Assembly (NCBI GenBank): GCA_028678445.1
Contig: JAJRDJ010000119.1
Span: 1-8,740 of the forward strand
Origin: Methylococcaceae bacterium
Lineage (GTDB): Bacteria; Pseudomonadota; Gammaproteobacteria; Methylococcales; Methylococcaceae
Direction: 5' to 3'
Length of the DNA stretch: 8,740 bases
Part shown: positions 1 through 5,905 of the stretch, one piece after another
Numbering within the stretch: the first letter of the stretch is position 1
Layout: each line of letters begins with the position of its first letter
Translations under genes and position numbers: made by a program
The notes under the pieces: generated by a model
What the model was told of the DNA's origin: nothing
Databases searched by the model: none
The model's input: the letters and a program-made list of their open reading frames with translations, nothing else

Positions 1-340
1 CACGTCGAGCAGAAAAACTGGACCCATGCTCGCCAACTGTTCGGTTACGACCGCATTGATAAGGTCGAACTCGTGCCCCTTTCAGAAGCTCTTCTGCCCG
101 AGCCTCAAGCTCAAGGAGAAACGTCGCGACGGCGCCAAATACGTCCGTCGCCATCACCCACCCCAAACTCCCTACCAACGGGTCATGGACCATCCCGCCA
201 TCCCCGACGACATCAAGACCGCACTCCGGGAGCAACCTGCCGAACTCAACCCGTTTACAATCAGGGCCGCTATCGAAGCACAACTGAAGATCATTTTTTC
301 AAACATCTCGGTAACCTCCATTGTGAGGCATCGATTCTAA
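1..340 (+). pseudogene. 3' remnant of an integrase-type (DDE/rve) transposase, frameshifted
   Basis: The 5' part lies outside the window. Frame 1 from base 1 reads HVEQKNWTHARQLFGYDRI, which I recognise as the late catalytic part of a large integrase-core transposase family. After about base 75 the homology continues in frame 2, with FCPSLKLKEKRRDGAKYVRR, then a PQTPYQRV segment and LNPFTIRAAIE, ending at TAA 338-340. The stretch expected between the two blocks (about a dozen residues, NDLY...EWSLYQ-like in relatives as I remember them) is missing. The lesion is therefore a small deletion that also shifts the frame. The C-terminal tail (SVTSIVRHRF) looks native, so the end of the gene is intact. 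The element is probably inactive. The exact IS family is uncertain, and I could not identify terminal repeats or a target duplication. Confidence 0.75.
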
Positions 341-357
341 GCTTCGGTTACCTTTTT
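310..357 (+). terminator. Possible weak terminator after the transposase remnant
   Basis: GGTAACC (310-316) is the inverse of GGTTACC (346-352). An inner GAGGC/GCTTC pairing directly abuts the right arm, and a run of five T follows at 353-357. The left arm overlaps the last codons of the transposase. The left side carries an 8-nt bulge, so the fold is imperfect. It could be a transposon-end terminator or chance. Confidence 0.3.
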
Positions 358-437
358 CAATGAGGCAATGCGTGCGACACTTCGCTCCAACCGTGCCACT
401 AGCGCAGGCCCCACTTTTCACCGCTTTCCGCTCCATC

Positions 438-1199
438 ATGCAACTCCCATCCCGAGTCTTTTTGAGCCGGTTGTTTATGCTTCTCATGCTGTTGGTGTTG
501 GCCGGTTGTGTCTGGTTGAGGCTGCTGGAAATCAAAAACCAACTGGCCGATTTTGACGAGTTTGTCCGGGTGGAGGTGAGCAACAAGCATTTCATATTGC
601 ACTTGATGAAGCCTGTGCTGCTCAGCGATGACTTCGTTTATTTAAGCAAGCTGCGACCCAGTCGGATCGAGAATATGTCTGGAGGGACCTATCGCTGGTA
701 TCTCGACTTTCACTTTGACCCGGCTACGTCTCCGGGACAAAAAGCCAAAATCGTTTCCTTCATCATGACCTACAACGCCGAGCAACGGCTGGCGTCATTC
801 GATTTTTCCCCACTTTTTGTCGAGATGGCGCCGCCGGTATTTCTGGAGGCTTCGATTCGCTCGCTGGGCGTAGGCAAGCTGGATCAGGGAAAAAAGCAAC
901 TCAAGGTTGATCCGGAGGATTTGCCCAAGTTGACCGCCAGCCTGCCGAAAACGTGGAACATCCTGTCCGTGATGGGACCACCGGCCGGGGAAATCATCGA
1001 GGAAGGACTAAGGGTGTTGATCTACCGATTCAAGGCCGATGCCATGCCGGTGAGCAAAGAGTACGAGGAACGGCGCCTGGCCGAGGCGCGGCTGTATTTC
1101 GATCCCGTCCTGGACGAGTTGGTCCGGCTGAAAGGGAAGTTCGCTGGACTGAAACTGTCGATCGATTATCGAAAGCTTACGGGCCGATCACCCAGATAA
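438..1199 (+). CDS. Predicted lipoprotein of unknown function
   Basis: The predicted product is 253 aa. The frame is open from ATG 360, but starting at ATG 438 gives a textbook lipoprotein signal: basic start, hydrophobic core at residues 12-22 and a lipobox LAGC with Cys24. Residue +2 is Val, so by the usual rule sorting would be to the outer membrane. No clear Shine-Dalgarno precedes 360, 438 or a further in-frame ATG at 477, so the start rests on the signal peptide. The mature part is a soluble mix of hydrophobic and charged residues, without obvious catalytic motif, repeats or further membrane spans. I do not recognise the family. It lies between the transposase remnant and a convergent ABC ATPase gene, whose stop it overlaps by 12 bp. 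No partner on the same strand suggests a function. Confidence 0.7.
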   Translation: MQLPSRVFLSRLFMLLMLLVLAGCVWLRLLEIKNQLADFDEFVRVEVSNKHFILHLMKPVLLSDDFVYLSKLRPSRIENMSGGTYRWYLDFHFDPATSPGQKAKIVSFIMTYNAEQRLASFDFSPLFVEMAPPVFLEASIRSLGVGKLDQGKKQLKVDPEDLPKLTASLPKTWNILSVMGPPAGEIIEEGLRVLIYRFKADAMPVSKEYEERRLAEARLYFDPVLDELVRLKGKFAGLKLSIDYRKLTGRSPR

Positions 1200-2147
1200 T
1201 CTGGCAGACGAGACATTGCTACTCCCGGCCTCCTCCGCCCCGCTCTCCAGCATGTCCATAAACAACTGTTCCAGCCGGTTTGCAGTATTCCGGAGGGCGA
1301 CAACCCTGACTCCGCCCTCGGCTAGCGCATCAAATAATTGATGGATCCCAGTCGTGTTCGGCACTTCGGCTGATAGGCTTCTTGGATCGATGCTCTCGAG
1401 GTCGAAGCCGGACAACTTGGGCAGCGCGTCCAGGGGCCGATCGAGATCCAGGATGTAGCGATTGACGTGCATCCTGGCCAGCAGACTGTCCATCGCGCTG
1501 TGTTCGATAATTCGTCCATGGTTAATGATGGCGATGTGTCGGCAGAGGTTTTCCGCTTCCTCCAGGTAATGCGTGGTGAGAATGATAGTGGTGCCCTCGC
1601 GGTTGATCCGCTTGAGCAGTTCCCACATCGAACGGCGGATTTCAATATCCACGCCGGCGGTGGGCTCATCGAGAATCAGCAGTCGCGGCGAATGCACCAG
1701 TGCCCGGGCTATCATCAGCCGCCGCTTCATACCTCCGGACAGTGTCCGGGATACGGTGTGACGCTTTTCCCAGAGACTGAGCTGTTTGAGGCTTTGCTCT
1801 GCGCGTACCATGGCCTCCTTGCGACGAATGCCCTGATACCCTGCCTGATTGACCACGACACTCAACACCGTCTCGAACTGATTGAAATTGACTTCCTGCG
1901 GAACCAGCCCGATCAGGCGTTTGGCCGCTTCACGATCCCGGTCGAGATCATGACCAAAAATCTCGACCTGGCCCGAGGTCTTATTGACCAGCGAACTGAT
2001 GATGCCGATGGTCGTCGATTTACCGGCACCATTGGGCCCGAGGAGGGCAAAAAAATCCCCGGACTCGACATCGAGATCGATGCCCTTGAGGGCTTCGAGG
2101 CCATTTTTGTAGGTCTTGCGCAAACCGCGCAGGGAGAGGGCTTTCAT
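1188..2147 (-). CDS. yadG: ABC transporter ATP-binding protein, YadG-like (ABC-2 export type)
   Basis: The 319-aa ATPase would power a membrane permease; the substrate is unknown. Visible motifs are Walker A GPNGAGKST (37-45), Q-loop Gln84 in GLVPQE, signature LSGGM (136-140), Walker B LLILDE (156-161) and switch His193 in TTHYLEEAE. A C-terminal domain of roughly 80 residues follows (RVVALRNTANRLEQLF-like), as in drug/lipid exporter ATPases. Long stretches such as SSLVNKTSG and LSGGMKRRLMIARAL agree with Escherichia coli YadG as I remember it. ATG 2147 is chosen because MKALSL...LRKTY begins at the usual distance before Walker A; a GTG at 2195 would add 16 residues unlike the family. The Shine-Dalgarno is poor. 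In E. coli the permease gene yadH follows directly. Here the gene ends tail-to-tail with the lipoprotein gene, and no permease is present. Confidence 0.93.
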   Translation of the reverse strand: MKALSLRGLRKTYKNGLEALKGIDLDVESGDFFALLGPNGAGKSTTIGIISSLVNKTSGQVEIFGHDLDRDREAAKRLIGLVPQEVNFNQFETVLSVVVNQAGYQGIRRKEAMVRAEQSLKQLSLWEKRHTVSRTLSGGMKRRLMIARALVHSPRLLILDEPTAGVDIEIRRSMWELLKRINREGTTIILTTHYLEEAENLCRHIAIINHGRIIEHSAMDSLLARMHVNRYILDLDRPLDALPKLSGFDLESIDPRSLSAEVPNTTGIHQLFDALAEGGVRVVALRNTANRLEQLFMDMLESGAEEAGSSNVSSARLSG

Positions 2148-2284
2148 CGTGGCTGTATTTACGATGGGTTTTTGTGACAATAGGTAAATAAACACCGGCC
2201 ATACCCGATACCCGAGAGACTCAAGGCCATTCCGGTGGGGTCGCAGTTTAACGGATTTTGTTCATCTCACTCTCTCCCCCTCCC
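2148..2284. promoter_or_regulatory. Divergent intergenic region between the ABC ATPase gene and ppx
   Basis: This 137-bp segment must hold the starts of both divergent transcripts. I cannot place a convincing -35/-10 pair on either strand. Visible elements are TGACAATAGGT at 2175-2185, identical to 11 bases in the merR-ftsH intergenic region, an AT-rich patch at 2185-2191, and a perfect tandem ATACCCG at 2201-2214. The 27 bases before ppx are pyrimidine-rich and lack a Shine-Dalgarno. Confidence 0.5.
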
Positions 2285-3790
2285 ATGACAACCCACCCCC
2301 ACGATCGTCCCGGACAAGTCGCCGCTGTTGACCTAGGGTCCAATAGCTTTCACATGATCGTGGCTGAATTACGGGCCACTGAGATCGTGGTGGTTGACCG
2401 TCTACGCGAAATGGTGCGGCTTGGCGCGGGCCTGACACCGGAACGGGACTTGACGCCGGAAATCCAGCAGCGCGCGCTGGAATGCATCGAGCGCTTCGGC
2501 CAGCGCCTCCGCACCCTCACTCCCGGCAGCGTGCGGGCGGTGGGTACCAACACGCTCCGGGCCGCGCGCAATGCCGGTCCCTGGCTGGCGCGGGCAGAAC
2601 GGGCGCTCGGTCATCCGATCGAGATTATTGCCGGCATTGAGGAAGCACGGCTCATCTATCAGGGAGTATCGGAGAGCCTGCCCAGTGATGGCCAGCGGCA
2701 GCTGGTGATGGATATCGGTGGCGGCAGCACGGAGTACATCATCGGCGTAGACCGCACACCGCTGCAGAAGGAAAGCTTGCATATGGGCTGTGTGTCCATG
2801 AGCCTGGCTCACTTCGCCGATGGCAAGGTCACGGCCAAGCGCTTCAAGCGGGCAGTCATTACGGCGGAACGCGAACTGGAGCCCTTTCAGCATCTGTTCC
2901 ACAGCCGCAACTGGGTCCGGGCAATCGGCGCATCGGGCACCCTGCGCACCACCCAGAAACTGCTGATGAGTCGGGGTTGGAGCCGTGACGGCATCACCGC
3001 GGAGAGCCTGAAACAGCTTGTGGAGGCGGTTATCGACGCGGGACGGCTGAGTAAAAGCAGCTTTCCGGACCTGGATCCGGAACGCTATCCGAGCTTCATC
3101 GGGGGGCTGGCGATCATTTACGCAACTTTTTTAGCCCTGGATATCAAGCGCATGCAGGTCTCGGACGGCGCGCTCAGGGAGGGATTGCTCCAAGACCTGT
3201 TGGGCCGGATAAACCACGAGGACATCCGCGAACGCACCGTAATCGCCTTGGCCGCTCGCTATCACATAGAGCAGGACCACGCCCTACGCATCCAGAAAAC
3301 GATGGGGGGCTTGCTGGAACAAGTCGCTTTCCCGAAATCGCTGGACCAGGAGACCGCCACCCAATGGCTGAACTGGGCGATACACCTCCACGAAATCGGA
3401 CGGGACATCGCCCATAGCGGCTACCACAAGCATGGCGCCTATATCGTGGCCAACGCCGATCTGCCCGGGTTTTCCAACCAGGATCAGTTGCTGCTGGCGA
3501 CGCTGGTCCGCTGTCATCGCCGAAAATTCCCGGTGAAAATCCTGAAGGACTTGCCGCCCCCTTGGGATGACTTCGGCAAATGGATGGTCGTGCTGCTCCG
3601 CCTCGCCATCCTTTTACATCGCAGCCGCGCCCAGACCGACTCGCCCCCGGTGCGGTTATCGATCAGCAATATCCAGCTCGACTTGCGTTTTCCTTCCGGG
3701 TGGTTAACCGAGCATCCGCTGACGGTGGCGGATCTGGAGCAGGAAGCCGCTTACCTGGCCACAGCGGACGTTGGGCTCTCCTTCAGATGA
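2285..3790 (+). CDS. ppx: Exopolyphosphatase (Ppx/GppA family)
   Basis: The 501-aa enzyme would release phosphate processively from polyphosphate ends in the cytosol. Two ASKHA-fold lobes are visible. The first nucleotide-binding-like loop is VDLGSNSFHM (15-24), the catalytic glutamates lie in GIEEARLIY (119-120), and the second loop is DIGGGSTE (143-150), followed by MGCVS. The C-terminal half is HD-like, with His369-Glu370 and HSGYHKHGAYI (377-387), as in E. coli Ppx (about 513 aa). Length and the HD-like region favour Ppx over plain GppA, although GppA (pppGpp phosphatase) shares this architecture and is the main alternative. ATG 2285 is chosen over an in-frame TTG at 2258; no Shine-Dalgarno precedes it. 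No polyphosphate kinase gene is adjacent. The gene is divergent from the ABC ATPase gene and overlaps the convergent elyC-like gene by 8 bp. Confidence 0.92.
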   Translation: MTTHPHDRPGQVAAVDLGSNSFHMIVAELRATEIVVVDRLREMVRLGAGLTPERDLTPEIQQRALECIERFGQRLRTLTPGSVRAVGTNTLRAARNAGPWLARAERALGHPIEIIAGIEEARLIYQGVSESLPSDGQRQLVMDIGGGSTEYIIGVDRTPLQKESLHMGCVSMSLAHFADGKVTAKRFKRAVITAERELEPFQHLFHSRNWVRAIGASGTLRTTQKLLMSRGWSRDGITAESLKQLVEAVIDAGRLSKSSFPDLDPERYPSFIGGLAIIYATFLALDIKRMQVSDGALREGLLQDLLGRINHEDIRERTVIALAARYHIEQDHALRIQKTMGGLLEQVAFPKSLDQETATQWLNWAIHLHEIGRDIAHSGYHKHGAYIVANADLPGFSNQDQLLLATLVRCHRRKFPVKILKDLPPPWDDFGKWMVVLLRLAILLHRSRAQTDSPPVRLSISNIQLDLRFPSGWLTEHPLTVADLEQEAAYLATADVGLSFR

Positions 3791-4553
3791 ACAAATGGAT
3801 CAGCCGGTACCAGACCAAGCCCACCAATTCATGGAAGGTGTTGCGACTGATCTCTAGCGCTTGCTGGTCAGGCACGATGTCGGGCCAGTCAAAGAGCTGA
3901 ACCGATTCACAGGCCGTGCCCGCCGGTATGACCGTAAGTCCTTGCTGCTCAAACTCGAAGATCGCGCGGTGCAAATGCCAGGCATGGCTGACCAGATAGA
4001 TTCGCTGGATGCCGGCGTTCTTCAACAAGCGGGCGGAAAATTCGGCATTTTCCCGGGTTGTTCTTGATTGATCCTCCACCCAGGTGACCGGAACGCCGAA
4101 TTCTTTTTCCAACGTCACGCGCATCAGGCAAGCCTCGTCCTCCCAGCCCTCCGGCGATCCGCCCGAAACAAGCATGGGCGCCCCCGTCTCCCGGTAAACC
4201 CACGCGGCATAGCGCACACGCTCCAGCGGCGCGGGTTTCAGGGTAGCGCCACCGCCATATTCGGGTGACCTCCGCCGCATTCCACCGCCGAGAATGACGA
4301 TGGCCTCGGCCTCTCCCGCCTTGACCGGTGCACAGGGCACTTCAACCAGTGCCGCCAGCCGATTCGCGACGAGCGGGGTGGCGAGCAGCCAGAACGCACC
4401 AAGGCTCAACCCGATCAGCCACCGGCCCAGCATGGGGCGATGCCTGACCGCTACCACGCCCACCACCGCGAGCAGCAGCAGACTCAAGGGCGGCAAGAGC
4501 AGCGCGCCGATGAATTTGCCGGCCAAAAAGATTGCGCTATCCAGGAAAGTCAT
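3783..4553 (-). CDS. elyC: ElyC/YdcF-type DUF218 envelope protein
   Basis: This 256-aa protein resembles E. coli ElyC (about 259 aa), an inner-membrane factor linked to peptidoglycan and lipid-carrier homeostasis. Two N-terminal membrane segments are visible, about residues 14-36 (with an LLLPPLSLLLL stretch) and 45-62. The DUF218 domain runs from about 83 to 245: AIVILGGG (84-91), MLVSGGSP (127-134), the charged turn EDQSRTTRENA (160-170) and LVSHAWHLHRA (187-197). Order and length fit ElyC better than the shorter SanA or YdcF, but assignment within DUF218 is less certain than the family. The gene follows the merR stop by 9 nt on the same strand. The GGTGGT at the end of merR is the only purine-rich stretch near a ribosome-binding position, so translation is probably coupled. 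It converges with ppx. Confidence 0.85.
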   Translation of the reverse strand: MTFLDSAIFLAGKFIGALLLPPLSLLLLAVVGVVAVRHRPMLGRWLIGLSLGAFWLLATPLVANRLAALVEVPCAPVKAGEAEAIVILGGGMRRRSPEYGGGATLKPAPLERVRYAAWVYRETGAPMLVSGGSPEGWEDEACLMRVTLEKEFGVPVTWVEDQSRTTRENAEFSARLLKNAGIQRIYLVSHAWHLHRAIFEFEQQGLTVIPAGTACESVQLFDWPDIVPDQQALEISRNTFHELVGLVWYRLIHLFI

Positions 4554-4562
4554 GGCCGCGAA

Positions 4563-5627
4563 TCAGGTCACCACCGCCGGCACCCGCCGCCGCTCCTTTT
4601 TGGGCGTGGCGCTGGTTTCCTCGCTCTCCCCGGGCGTGGACCGGGGGGGCAACTCGATACCCTCGCTGGAGAGAAGAAAGGTCAGAGCATCCTCCAGGAT
4701 CGCGCGCGCCGCCGCCGTCATTTCATGCAGGCGCGCATGGACGATGGCGTCCTGCGCGTGCCGGTTCTCGCAATCCGCGCTATAAGCTTCAAATGCGCTT
4801 AACCGGGACACCAGGTCCACCACATGCTGCGGGCATTCGCACACCAACCGGGTGTTGAGCTGGGCAATAGCCGCCAACTCCTTGCCGGTATAACGACGAA
4901 GGGGGATATTCTCTAAACCGGTGTTGAGGGGGGATTTCGTCTGATGCTCTTTGGTTTCAATCTGGCACGCTTCCTGGAGGCTAGAGGCAGTGACGGGCGC
5001 CCGCAGTGTCAGCACACCCAGTTTGCGCAGCCGCCCCAGTACGGTTTTGGCCGCGAAGGCATAAACCACGATGGTCCGCCGGAAGCCGCCTTCACGGAGC
5101 AGTTCGCGAATCCGTTCTACCGCGTCGGCCTGCAGCGCCGGGAACTCCATGATGAGAATGTCCGGGTGACAGGCCAGAGCTTCCCGCTCGAAATCGGCAA
5201 ACAGGGAATGACCGCCCAGCACCTGGATGGATGGTAGTTCGGCAACCCATTGACTGACCTGATAGGGCAAGGCATCCCCAAATACCAGGGTGCTGGCCAC
5301 TGGCGCCGCAGCTTCCTGACTGGACCCATGCATCCCGAGGCTTTGCTGGTGCAACTCGGCATGCACTCGTAATCGTTCGCGGAGCTCGGATTCCTGAAGA
5401 TGAACGATGGAACCGACCGGTTCACCTTGCTCGACCAGCTGTTTGATCAGCAGCAGTCGCGTCACGTCGTCGCGTGTGTAAAACCGGCGGTTCTGGGTAG
5501 ACCGGCGGGGTACCACGGCGTTGTAACGTCGTTCCCAGACCCGCAGCGTGTCCATGGGAATCCCCGTCAAGCGAGCTACTGCCCCGATACCGAAGGTGGA
5601 ATCTGAAAAATCCGATTGCACAGCCAT
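4563..5627 (-). CDS. MerR-family regulator with B12-binding-like middle and CxCPxH C-terminal domain
   Basis: The predicted product is 354 aa, far longer than simple MerR proteins. Residues 12-35 are the MerR helix-turn-helix (FGIGAVARLTGI, then TLRVWERRY), with the wing up to RRFYTRDDV (47-55). Residues 112-221 look like an alternating alpha/beta domain (TLVFGD, PDILIMEFP, RTIVVYAF), reminiscent of B12-binding or receiver domains as in MlrA/CarA-type regulators. I see no DxHxxG cobalamin motif. Residues 244-310 form a distinct helical-looking domain with Cys263-x-Cys265-Pro-x-His268 and Cys286. The last 35 residues are charged and Pro-rich. ATG 5627 gives the usual distance to the HTH, but GGAG lies only 1 nt before it. 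An in-frame GTG at 5621 has ideal spacing, and ATG 5666 would add 13 residues. The gene is divergent from ftsH and leads elyC. Direct target and ligand are unknown. Confidence 0.87.
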   Translation of the reverse strand: MAVQSDFSDSTFGIGAVARLTGIPMDTLRVWERRYNAVVPRRSTQNRRFYTRDDVTRLLLIKQLVEQGEPVGSIVHLQESELRERLRVHAELHQQSLGMHGSSQEAAAPVASTLVFGDALPYQVSQWVAELPSIQVLGGHSLFADFEREALACHPDILIMEFPALQADAVERIRELLREGGFRRTIVVYAFAAKTVLGRLRKLGVLTLRAPVTASSLQEACQIETKEHQTKSPLNTGLENIPLRRYTGKELAAIAQLNTRLVCECPQHVVDLVSRLSAFEAYSADCENRHAQDAIVHARLHEMTAAARAILEDALTFLLSSEGIELPPRSTPGESEETSATPKKERRRVPAVVT

Positions 5628-5688
5628 TCTCCGTTGAACAAATCGTATAGCATCTAGTCTCAACATATGCTACGAAATGCCAACGTCC

Positions 5689-5729
5689 TTGACAATAGGT
5701 TGACAGGAATTGCTTATGATGGATAAATA
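5689..5729 (+). promoter_or_regulatory. Candidate ftsH promoter(s) with TTGACA -35 boxes
   Basis: Two readings are possible. TTGACA 5689-5694 with TATGAT 5715-5720 has a 20-bp spacer, the over-long spacing typical of promoters activated by MerR proteins. TTGACA 5700-5705 with GATAAA 5722-5727 has a 16-bp spacer and a weaker -10, which would suit ordinary sigma-70. Either would leave a 5' leader of about 170 nt before ftsH. On the opposite strand TTGTCA (5694-5689) with TAGCAT after 17 bp could serve merR. Confidence 0.45.
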
Positions 5730-5747
5730 GTCGACAAGACATGGACA
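5689..5747 (+). repeat. Four T-N-GACA elements in two 11-bp-period pairs (candidate operator)
   Basis: TTGACA occurs at 5689-5694 and 5700-5705, TCGACA at 5731-5736 and TGGACA at 5742-5747. Within each pair the start-to-start distance is exactly 11 bp, about one helical turn; the two pairs are 31 bp apart. The block lies between the divergent merR and ftsH genes. The array may be where the adjacent MerR protein binds head to tail. The TTGACA copies may also simply be -35 elements. Confidence 0.5.
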
Positions 5748-5852
5748 AAGCCCCACTGCTCGGGGTCGATTGATTAGGATGGATCAGTGGCGCCGTAGGC
5801 CTGCCACAGATGGCGAAGCGGTTTTGATAAAGATTGATTGCTGTTGGGGTTG

Positions 5853-5881
5853 CGGATCGTTCTGATCCGGAAATTAATTTC
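5853..5881. promoter_or_regulatory. Adjacent dyads in the ftsH leader: CGGATC hairpin and 12-bp palindrome
   Basis: CGGATC (5853-5858) and GATCCG (5864-5869) form a perfect 6-bp stem with a 5-nt loop. Immediately after it, GAAATTAATTTC (5870-5881) is a perfect 12-bp palindrome. The pair ends 12 nt before the ftsH Shine-Dalgarno (AGAGGA at about 5894-5899). It could be an RNA structure controlling translation, an operator, or chance. Confidence 0.45.
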
Positions 5882-5905
5882 AGACACTGTTAAAGAGGAA
5901 GAAAC

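Noticed and set aside
1467..2177. Long plus-strand open frame opposite the ABC ATPase gene
   Set aside because: It mirrors the ATPase codons, has no domain-like sequence and no ribosome-binding site; the minus-strand gene is unmistakable.
2402..2902. Minus-strand frame within ppx
   Set aside because: It lies wholly over conserved Ppx motifs on the other strand and resembles no protein family.
4294..4858. Overlapping plus-strand frames across the elyC-merR junction
   Set aside because: Their Ser/Ala/Arg/Pro-rich composition is typical of GC-rich antisense frames, and both real genes run on the minus strand.
5751..5765. CCCC/GGGG mini-hairpin in the ftsH leader, considered as a sigma-32-type signal
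   Set aside because: A 4-bp stem is weak evidence and no CTTGAA-like -35 lies at a suitable distance.
5741..5773. 10-codon ORF (MDKAPLLGVD) in the ftsH leader
   Set aside because: Too short and without a ribosome-binding site; its start overlaps the T-N-GACA array.
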